Shown in pieces: positions 57,562 through 64,000 of a DNA stretch of 64,000 nt (its first letter is position 1; each line of letters begins with the position of its first letter). A program made the position numbers and the translations under genes. Under the pieces are notes generated by a model. The model was not told where the DNA came from. It was given only the letters and a program-made list of their open reading frames with translations, and ran no database searches. This DNA comes from Victivallaceae bacterium (lineage in GTDB: Bacteria > Chlamydiota > Chlamydiia > Chlamydiales > Chlamydiaceae): assembly GCA_036659455.1 (NCBI GenBank), contig JAVXCN010000002.1, positions 1 through 64,000 of the forward strand, written 5' to 3'.

Positions 57562-57582
57562 GCAAACGCCCGAATCTTTTCA

Positions 57583-57720
57583 TTAAAGATCGATTAAAAT
57601 ATGTCTTCCGTGTCGTCTTCTGCGATTCAAAAGTTTTCTTCCGTCTCTAGTTTGCATGCGCTTTCGGAAGCCTACGGAAGAGCGACGTTTTCGCTTACTG
57701 GGTTGATACGTTCGTTTCAC
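57583..57720 (-). CDS. rpmH: 50S ribosomal protein L34
   Basis: A 45-residue, very basic protein read on the minus strand: it starts with a GTG and reads [18 protein letters not shown], later [15 protein letters not shown] and LIDL. It matches chlamydial L34 in length and sequence. There is no in-frame ATG upstream. An aagga site lies about 10 nt before the GTG. Confidence 0.95.
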   Translation of the reverse strand: MKRTYQPSKRKRRSSVGFRKRMQTRDGRKLLNRRRRHGRHILIDL

Positions 57721-57930
57721 GACGAATGAATCCTTTTTGATGGTATTAACACTGGACGAGCGAATCTAACATAATCTTTAAATATTTACAAGAGAAATAC
57801 TTTAGTGAGATGTACGGAATTTTTTAATTCTCGTATCGTTTAGGCAAAACTAAGGTTTATTCTTAATAACAACATTGAAAAAAATTCCCCTCGAAGATAA
57901 CCTTAATCTTAGTTTAGCGGGAATATCGTT

Positions 57931-58068
57931 ATGAAAGTAAGTTCATCTATTAAGGCCGATCCTTCTAAAGGCGATAAATTGGTTCGTCGTAAAGGTCGTC
58001 TTTATATCATTAATAAAAAGGATCCTAACCGTAAACAAAGACAGACTGGTCCTGCTCGGAAAAAATAA
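57931..58068 (+). CDS. rpmJ: 50S ribosomal protein L36
   Basis: A 45-residue basic protein starting [18 protein letters not shown] and ending QTGPARKK. The extended form, without the usual cysteine zinc site, is the chlamydial type. It lies 14 bp before rpsN and is divergent from rpmH across 210 bp. The 7-bp complementary segments aactaag (57848-57854) and cttagtt (57908-57914) frame its leader. Confidence 0.95.
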   Translation: MKVSSSIKADPSKGDKLVRRKGRLYIINKKDPNRKQRQTGPARKK

Positions 58069-58082
58069 AAGCGTAGGTATTA

Positions 58083-58388
58083 ATGGCTAAGAAATCTTCT
58101 ATAGCAAAACAGAAAAAACGAGAATATTTGGTTCAGCTTGGTCGAGACAAAAGATCCGCTCTGAGGGAAATCGTTAAAAGTTTGACCGTAACAGAAGAAG
58201 AAAGAGAGAAAGCTCGTATTGCTTTGAATAAGATGAAAAGGGATACCGCTCCCATTCGTTTGCATAATCGTTGTCAGATAACCGGAAGACCTCGAGGGTT
58301 CTTGCGAAAATTCCGTGTATCCAGAATTTGTTTTAGACAAATGGCCTCTATGGGAGAAATACCTGGAGTTGTCAAGGCTAGCTGGTAA
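58083..58388 (+). CDS. rpsN: 30S ribosomal protein S14
   Basis: A 101-residue S14 of the zinc-free type: [16 protein letters not shown] at the start, then [23 protein letters not shown] and the end LPGVVKASW-like IPGVVKASW. The C-x2-C zinc pairs of the short form are absent. It is cotranscribed with rpmJ and ends 3 bp from the convergent membrane protein gene. Confidence 0.96.
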   Translation: MAKKSSIAKQKKREYLVQLGRDKRSALREIVKSLTVTEEEREKARIALNKMKRDTAPIRLHNRCQITGRPRGFLRKFRVSRICFRQMASMGEIPGVVKASW

Positions 58389-58391
58389 GAT

Positions 58392-58832
58392 TTAATTCAA
58401 ACGGTTGTTAATTGACGCAATACTGGTGGTTTTTTGCCAATCGGTCATTCCTTTTTTCCAGATCCAGATTTCTTTTCTGTTTTCTTTTGTGAGTAAGGTT
58501 TTGATAAGGTTTTCTTCGTTAAATGGGCCTATGGCTTTCTTGTTTTCGTTTAAGTAAAACCAATCCGAAGTTTCAAAGATGGGTGGTGTAATTGTGTTTT
58601 CGGCCTTATCTTTAACTTCTTCGGACAGAATTTCTAATTTTTGGGAATTGTTTGGGTTTGAGTAGTTGCCGCTTATATCGGAAGGGGGCAATATCATTGC
58701 GATAACAATGCCGATTAGCCCAAACAAAAATCCGACGAAAAACCAACCAAAAGGGTTTCGCTGTTTTTTGAAGGCTATGTAGGCGCTGATTATGCCTAGA
58801 AGAATTTGTATCGGTAACATAAAAAAGTACAT
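58392..58832 (-). CDS. Membrane protein with a C-terminal GYF_2 (DUF4339-like) domain
   Basis: A 146-residue protein with two N-terminal membrane helices (about 5-20 and 28-46), the second after GWFFVGFLFGLIGIV. A polar linker follows. The last 55 residues read as a GYF_2 domain: WFYLNENKKAIGPF, then EENLIKTLL, then IWIWKKGMTDWQ. Such domains bind proline-rich or other peptides; the partner here is unknown. An aggag ribosome-binding site is at good spacing. It may correspond to a hypothetical gene in the CT788 region. Confidence 0.8.
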   Translation of the reverse strand: MYFFMLPIQILLGIISAYIAFKKQRNPFGWFFVGFLFGLIGIVIAMILPPSDISGNYSNPNNSQKLEILSEEVKDKAENTITPPIFETSDWFYLNENKKAIGPFNEENLIKTLLTKENRKEIWIWKKGMTDWQKTTSIASINNRLN

Positions 58833-58938
58833 GGAATTCTCCTAAAGGAAAGTAACGATTTTTTTTTCAAGTATGATATAAAGTTATTATTCACCTACTA
58901 TTTAATTTCTTTCTAGAAAAATGAAAAGCGGAGGAGCC

Positions 58939-59394
58939 ATGGACGATAAGTCGAATTTAAAATTGGATGCTAAGGAGTTAGAATTTCCTGAAACTGTATT
59001 TAGTCGCGATATTGAAACGAAAGTTATACAAATCATCATTTTACACTGCTTAGCCAAAATAGAAGGAGTCTCTTTGATCGGAGGCACGTTGATGGATACT
59101 TTGTTCGGAAGAGATGTCGAAAGAGTCAAGGGGATTTATGTTGAACAAGATTCTAAGAATCACTTAGTGAAAGTCAAGGTTGAGGTTAATGTTGATTATG
59201 GAATAGCAATACCGGAAAAAACCGAAGAAATTCAGGGTAAAATAGTTGAAGAAGTATCGCAATATACTGGACTTCACGTGGCTACGGTTCATGTAATAGT
59301 TAAAGGTCTCAGTCTGGCTCAAAAAGACGAAAAGAATGAAAGTGAGGAAGAAGAGGAAGTTCTCTTTGTTAAAGAGGAAGCCGAAGAGATTTAG
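58939..59394 (+). CDS. Asp23/Gls24 family protein
   Basis: A 151-residue protein of the Asp23/Gls24 (DUF322) family, with no signal peptide or membrane helix. The central part (VFSRDIETKVIQIIILHCLAKIEGV, later VKVKVEVNVDYGIAIPEKTEEIQ and GLHVATVHVIVKGL) fits the family. The C-terminus is acidic (ESEEEEEVLFVKEEAEEI). In Gram-positive bacteria relatives sit at the envelope; the chlamydial role is unknown. The frame opens at 58921, but ggagga just before 58939 supports that ATG. It overlaps uvrC by 4 bp. Confidence 0.85.
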   Translation: MDDKSNLKLDAKELEFPETVFSRDIETKVIQIIILHCLAKIEGVSLIGGTLMDTLFGRDVERVKGIYVEQDSKNHLVKVKVEVNVDYGIAIPEKTEEIQGKIVEEVSQYTGLHVATVHVIVKGLSLAQKDEKNESEEEEEVLFVKEEAEEI

Positions 59395-61220
59395 ATGAGA
59401 TCTTTTTCCCGAAATGTATGACTCTTGGTATGAGCAAGGATATTGCGAATATCTTTTTCGGATAATTCTTTCACTTCTTTTAAGTCAGTATAGTTTGATG
59501 TAAAAACTGTTGACCAGTTTTTGAATTTATCTAGGAGAGCTTTTTGTTTTTTGGGGCCTATTCCGGATATGGATATTTTGTCTCCAAGAAGGCTTTTACT
59601 ACGCCGTTTTCTATGGAAACTAATAGTGAATCGGTGTGCTTCATCTCTTATCTTTTGTATTAGTAAAAGAACCGGTGAATTGAACGGCAAGATAATCGGA
59701 GTCGAACTTTTTCGGGTATGGATTTTTTCTCTTCTTAATCCCTTGTCGTGTTTCCCGGACTCTTTGGCTATGGCAATAACGTCGATGTTATGGATATTCA
59801 GCTCTTCAAGTGTCTCAATGACTAGTTGTAAATGGTTTTTTCCTCCGTCTATAATAATTAAATCGGGGAATATTGTGTTTAAAGTAAAGTTACCGAAGCG
59901 TCTTTTTATAATTTCTTTGAGTAAACTGTAATCATTGCCTTTATGTTCTTGTTTGGCAATAAAGGTTCGATAATTTTCCGGAGAAGACTCTCCGTTGATG
60001 AAGGTCACGAATGTGCTTACGGCATCCTTACCATGGAGATGAGAGCCGTCGTAGCATTCGATTCTTTTCGGAAAATGATTCAAGCGTAGCTGAGAGCATA
60101 GTAATGATAAATCGTCTTTAATGGTTACTTTTAGTTGAAGAATTTTATTAAAATGATCTTCGGCATTAATAGATGCCATGGCAATTAATTTATGTCCTTC
60201 TCCATGTAGAGGACATTGAATATTCGTTTTCAGACATTCGGAAACTATGTTTGGGATTTTGACGGGTACAAGAATTTTATGTGGTAATTGCTGTATTCCT
60301 TCATAATTTTGTATCAAAAAAGAAGCAATTAGAGATGCAGTGTCTTCGATATTCTCTTGAGAAATGTGATGTACGGCATTGATAAGTTTCCCTTTTCTTA
60401 TGGTAAGCACGGTGACTATAACCTGTAATTCTTTTCTAAAAAAACCTATAACATCAATATCAAAGAGTTGTGTTTTTTCGACTTTTTGTGTCATTAACGC
60501 CGTTTTAAGCAATCGTACGGTTTTATATAGTTTGTCTGCCTTTTCGAATTCGAGATTTTGAGAAGCTTGTACAATTTCTTTTTTGAGAAGATTTAAAGTA
60601 GATACGGCTCCTCTTTTAAGGAATAAAATTACCCCCTTAACCAAAATATCGTATTCCTCTTTAGTGCATAACCCGCAACAAGGACCCAAACACTTATTCA
60701 TATCGTATAATAGGCAAGGATGACGTCTGGATAGAAGTTCTCTATCGGAACAGGTTCTTAAAGGAAACAGTTCTTGGATTACCGATAAAAGTGTCTTACA
60801 GGATTCTGAATTCGGAAAAGGCCCGAAAATCAGTACGTTTTGTTTGTTCAATGGGAGGGTTTTGGTGCGGATTAAGTTGATTTTAGGCCAGGGATTATTT
60901 AAATCAATGATAAGGCTGTAAAAAGTTTTGTCATCTTTTAGGAGTATGTTATATCTCGGTCGATGTTTTTTGATTAAATTATTTTCCAGCAACAAAGCTT
61001 CCGTTTCATTGGAAACGGTTATGGTCTCAATGTTAGCTACACGTTTCATGAGAAAGGGAATTTGTTCTCGAATATCCGACATATTCTTGAGATATGATTT
61101 TAATCTGAGCCGTAAGTTTTTAGCTTTCCCTATGTAAATAATAGATCCGCTAGCGTCTTTCATTAAATATACGCCGGGATTAGTCGGATATGATTTCCAA
61201 TCAAGAAACATATGTGTCAC
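59391..61220 (-). CDS. uvrC: Excinuclease ABC subunit C
   Basis: UvrC makes both incisions in nucleotide excision repair. The 609-residue protein has the N-terminal GIY-YIG nuclease (GVYLMKDASGSIIYIGKAKNL), a cysteine-rich section (CLGPCCGLC), and the UVR motif (LEFEKADKLYKTVRLL). The C-terminal RNase H-like nuclease (RIECYDGSHLHG, PDLIIIDGGKNHL) and a helix-hairpin-helix end follow. I keep the GTG start at 61220, which has aagg 7 nt before it; an ATG three codons in is the alternative. mutS is 30 bp upstream. Confidence 0.95.
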   Translation of the reverse strand: MTHMFLDWKSYPTNPGVYLMKDASGSIIYIGKAKNLRLRLKSYLKNMSDIREQIPFLMKRVANIETITVSNETEALLLENNLIKKHRPRYNILLKDDKTFYSLIIDLNNPWPKINLIRTKTLPLNKQNVLIFGPFPNSESCKTLLSVIQELFPLRTCSDRELLSRRHPCLLYDMNKCLGPCCGLCTKEEYDILVKGVILFLKRGAVSTLNLLKKEIVQASQNLEFEKADKLYKTVRLLKTALMTQKVEKTQLFDIDVIGFFRKELQVIVTVLTIRKGKLINAVHHISQENIEDTASLIASFLIQNYEGIQQLPHKILVPVKIPNIVSECLKTNIQCPLHGEGHKLIAMASINAEDHFNKILQLKVTIKDDLSLLCSQLRLNHFPKRIECYDGSHLHGKDAVSTFVTFINGESSPENYRTFIAKQEHKGNDYSLLKEIIKRRFGNFTLNTIFPDLIIIDGGKNHLQLVIETLEELNIHNIDVIAIAKESGKHDKGLRREKIHTRKSSTPIILPFNSPVLLLIQKIRDEAHRFTISFHRKRRSKSLLGDKISISGIGPKKQKALLDKFKNWSTVFTSNYTDLKEVKELSEKDIRNILAHTKSHTFREKDLI

Positions 61221-61250
61221 AGATAAACCTTACACAAGGTTTATATTTAC

Positions 61251-63743
61251 TCAAAACAGAGTAAGTTGTCGAGAATCAGTATTTTTAATTGTTTTGTGAG
61301 CAATTTCTTTTTCTTGTTCCCAACTGTTGAGTAATTCTTGCGCTCTGCTTATTACTTCGAAAGGAAATCCTGCTAATTTAGCAATATGGATACCGTAACT
61401 TTTTGCTGCACATCCTTTTAAGATTTTATGAAGAAAAATGGGACCGCTTCCGGATTCGCTAACCTCGGCATGGTAATTAAGAAATTTCGGAAACATTTTT
61501 TCAAGATGAATTAATTCCCGATAATGGGTAGCAAAAAGAGTTTTGGCTTGTTTACCTTTCGTCTCCATTAAAAATTCTATTACGGCTTGAGCGATTGCCA
61601 GACCGTCATAGGTTCCGGTTCCTCTTCCTATCTCATCGAGAATTATCAAAGAACGATCGGTGGCATTATTTAAAATATTAGCCGTTTCCGTCATTTCAAC
61701 CATAAACGTGGACATACCTCGTGATAGATTATCGGCAGCCCCAATCCTAGTGAAAATTTTATCTACAATTCCTATTTCAGCATGATCGGCAGGTACGAAC
61801 GAACCCATTTGAGCTAGTAGAACAATGAGTGCATTTTGTCTTATATAGGTAGATTTACCAGCCATATTAGGTCCGGTAATAAGCATGAATTGGTTTATTT
61901 CATTATTTAAATCGCAATCGTTAGCAATGAATTGTCCGCTGGGTTGAGTTTTTTCAATAACAGGATGTCTGCCGTTGTTAATTTTTAATACCGAAGTTGC
62001 GTTAATGATGGGCTTAGTGTAATTGTTTTGCTTGGCAACTGTAGCTAAACAATGGAAAAAATCGATTCGAGCTACTGAATGGGCGATTTTCAGAATAATC
62101 TCTTTATCGGCAGCAATTTTATTTCGAAAGTCCTTAAATAGGTTTTCTTCCAGAGCAAAAGATTGTTCCCGAGCCGTGAGCATATAAGATTCAAAATCCT
62201 TCAATTCATGTGAAATGAAACGTTCCGCATTGAGACGCGTTTGTTTTCGAATGAAAGTTTCCGGTAAGTTATATTTCTGAGAACCGGAGATTTCGATGTA
62301 ATAACCGAGAACATTATTAAAATGGATTTTCAGTTTTTTACTTCCTGTCTGTTTTCTAAGAGTTTCTTGGTAATTGAGAATCCATTCTTCCCTATGAGCT
62401 ACATCATACCTTAACCGTTTTAGTTCCTCGTTATAATCCGTTTTGAAAATACCTCCTTCACAGGTTTTCAGGGGAGGGTGATCTACGATTGACTCAAAAA
62501 TCAATCGTGCTAATTCTTCAATCTCCCGGTTATGACGAATATGCTTTTCAATAACGAGAGGGAGTTGTGAGTGATTGAAAATTCGATACAGAGAAACGAC
62601 GTTTTCCAATGACGAACCGAGTGCAAGAACGTCTTTGGGAGAGGCATAACCGGTAATGATTTTATTAATTAATCGTTCGATATCGCGGATTGATTTTAAT
62701 GTCTTGCCAACAGCATATCTTGTTTCGTTGAGATGATAAAAAAAGGATACGGCTTCTTGCCGTCGGATGATTTTTGTAACGGATAACAAGGGTTTGTTAA
62801 GACTCATTTTTAAAAATCGGCCACCCATAGGTGTTAACGTTTTATCTATGACCTCAAGAAGAGATAGTCCTCCTTTGCCGTTATTCGAAGATTGTGTTAA
62901 TTCCAAGTTGATATAAGATATGCGATCTATGATCAAAAAGTCTTTTTGATCTTTTTTAACTACGGAAGTAATGTGATCAATCGGTAGAAATAATTCGTTG
63001 CGAATATAAGAAAGCAAACCGCCTGCAGCATTTATGCCTCCTATTAACTCTTTGATTCCGAAACCTTCCAGATTCGAAGTTTTAAAGTGATCGATTAAAA
63101 ATTTATAGGCTACTTCGTGTTCGAAATGCCAATCTTTATAAATTGAAATAGCCGGAGTAGTAATTTTATTTATTTCCTGTAGAACATCCGCTCGTTTCTT
63201 CGAAAATTTTTGTGAAACCAAGATTTCGGATGGTTGAAGGCTATAAAGTTCATTTATCAGATCCTTAATATCGTTACATTCGGATATTTCCAGTAAACCT
63301 GTGGAAATATCCAAAGCAGCTAAACCGAAAATCTGACCTAACTGTGTTAAAGAAATTATGTAATTATGCGTTTTTTCGGTAAGAAGACTTGAAGAAAGCA
63401 GAGTACCCGGAGTGATAAAACGCACGATGTCTCTTTTTATAGGTTGTTTCGTCTCATCATTCAAAGAGCCTAATTGTTCGGCAACGGCTACCTTGAATCC
63501 TTTATCGATAAGACGATCTATATAACCGTCGACTGCATGATGAGGAACACCACTCATCGGAATGCCTTGTCTATGCGTTAGCGTTAGTTCTAAAGCGGTA
63601 GCCATGATTTCTGCATCTTCATAGAATGCTTCATAAAAATCTCCGAGACGAAATAATAGAATGGCCTCACCCGATTTTTGTTTACATTGGGTCCACTGCT
63701 CCATCATGGGAGTCATTTTTTTATTAAGAGAAGAGATTGTCAT
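61251..63743 (-). CDS. mutS: DNA mismatch repair protein MutS
   Basis: MutS recognises mispairs and small loops. The 830-residue protein has the N-terminal mismatch-binding loop LFRLGDFYEAFYEDA, the connector and clamp domains, and the ATPase with Walker A GPNMAGKSTY and Walker B LIILDEIGRGTGTYDG. It lies upstream of uvrC on the same strand, forming a repair pair. dnaG is divergent upstream. Confidence 0.96.
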   Translation of the reverse strand: MTISSLNKKMTPMMEQWTQCKQKSGEAILLFRLGDFYEAFYEDAEIMATALELTLTHRQGIPMSGVPHHAVDGYIDRLIDKGFKVAVAEQLGSLNDETKQPIKRDIVRFITPGTLLSSSLLTEKTHNYIISLTQLGQIFGLAALDISTGLLEISECNDIKDLINELYSLQPSEILVSQKFSKKRADVLQEINKITTPAISIYKDWHFEHEVAYKFLIDHFKTSNLEGFGIKELIGGINAAGGLLSYIRNELFLPIDHITSVVKKDQKDFLIIDRISYINLELTQSSNNGKGGLSLLEVIDKTLTPMGGRFLKMSLNKPLLSVTKIIRRQEAVSFFYHLNETRYAVGKTLKSIRDIERLINKIITGYASPKDVLALGSSLENVVSLYRIFNHSQLPLVIEKHIRHNREIEELARLIFESIVDHPPLKTCEGGIFKTDYNEELKRLRYDVAHREEWILNYQETLRKQTGSKKLKIHFNNVLGYYIEISGSQKYNLPETFIRKQTRLNAERFISHELKDFESYMLTAREQSFALEENLFKDFRNKIAADKEIILKIAHSVARIDFFHCLATVAKQNNYTKPIINATSVLKINNGRHPVIEKTQPSGQFIANDCDLNNEINQFMLITGPNMAGKSTYIRQNALIVLLAQMGSFVPADHAEIGIVDKIFTRIGAADNLSRGMSTFMVEMTETANILNNATDRSLIILDEIGRGTGTYDGLAIAQAVIEFLMETKGKQAKTLFATHYRELIHLEKMFPKFLNYHAEVSESGSGPIFLHKILKGCAAKSYGIHIAKLAGFPFEVISRAQELLNSWEQEKEIAHKTIKNTDSRQLTLF

Positions 63744-63959
63744 GTTAGCCTGTTATCCGTCATAGCAAAAGCAAAGTTACTGGGGTCTCTTTGATCTTAC
63801 CTATTATAATGCTATAAAGGTTTAAGTTTCTACTTTATGTAAGATAGTTTTATCGAAGAAAAAATTTTGAAGTGCGTTTACTGTCCTTAGGGGAGAATAA
63901 ACTTTATCTTTAGGAAAAAATTCTTTAGATTGGTCCCGGTAATGATCGGTTTTTAACTA

Positions 63960-64000
63960 ATGTATACTCAAGAAAGTTTAGATCGGCTGCGACAAAAAAT
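63960..64000 (+). CDS. dnaG: DNA primase DnaG, first 13 codons only
   Basis: Only MYTQESLDRLRQK is visible before the window ends. This resembles the N-terminus of chlamydial DnaG, just before its zinc domain, and dnaG is the gene I recall beyond mutS in C. trachomatis. The start is preceded by 216 bp of spacer shared with mutS. The call depends on 13 residues and gene order. Confidence 0.55.
   Translation, partial: MYTQESLDRLRQK

Noticed and set aside
57848-57914. Possible riboswitch or attenuator in the rpmJ leader
   Set aside because: Only a 7-bp outer stem with unpaired interior; no known riboswitch motif and no T-tract.
63791-63818. ttgatc and tataaa with 16 bp between them as a dnaG promoter
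   Set aside because: Weak -35, about 140 bp from the start codon, in an AT-rich gap where such matches occur by chance.

Overview
The window is one continuous stretch of a chlamydial chromosome, from Chlamydiaceae or a close relative. The evidence is a long run of genes in the order I recall for Chlamydia trachomatis (roughly CT740 to CT793, from memory), together with chlamydial hallmarks: the histone-like protein Hc1, a MurC-Ddl fusion, the solitary GroEL3, a 45-residue L36, and the NqrF/YajC/RumA/Hc1 neighbourhood. The DNA is AT-rich. I cannot name the species; it differs from C. trachomatis by one insertion, by a probable loss next to hctA and by an in-frame duplication in priA.

Layout. 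1-651: 3' end of 23S rRNA and the 5S rRNA. 1166-4363 (minus): nqrF, yajC and a 5-methyluridine methyltransferase. 4432-6644: a foreign element bounded by inverted repeats, with a damaged IS1595-type transposase, a Dam-type adenine methyltransferase and a small PD-(D/E)XK nuclease. 6657-7064: hctA and its terminator, followed by about 1 kb without an intact gene. 8118-17661 (minus): hemG, hemN, hemE, mfd, alaS. 17905-24280: transketolase, AMP nucleosidase, EF-P, a small unknown protein, a metallophosphoesterase and groEL3, then tRNA-Cys. 24624-33919 (plus): the peptidoglycan/division cluster murF-mraY-murD-nlpD-ftsW-murG-murC/ddl. 33978-45218: KH protein, FtsQ-like protein, RsbV-type antagonist, miaA, mqnC, a coiled-coil protein, a HAD hydrolase, rsfS, fabF, Nudix, ppa, leucine dehydrogenase and cysQ. 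45310-48958: plsC, acyl-ACP synthetase and a BioF-like enzyme. 48945-57221: priA, a hypothetical protein, dsbH, lysS, cysS and a thioredoxin-fold protein without cysteines. 57151-58388: rnpA, rpmH, rpmJ, rpsN. 58392-64000: a GYF_2 membrane protein, an Asp23-like protein, uvrC, mutS and the first codons of dnaG.

How the genes work together. Most are housekeeping functions of an obligate intracellular bacterium: heme synthesis, sodium-pumping NADH dehydrogenase, menaquinone synthesis by the futalosine route, peptidoglycan for division, use of host fatty acids, translation and DNA repair. Genes are packed tightly, and most convergent pairs abut or overlap at their 3' ends.

The outstanding item is the 2.2-kb insertion. 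It has near-perfect ~25-bp terminal inverted repeats and an apparent 8-bp target duplication, and it sits in the A/T tract of the hctA terminator. It carries a compact restriction-modification pair, which is unexpected in a chlamydial chromosome.
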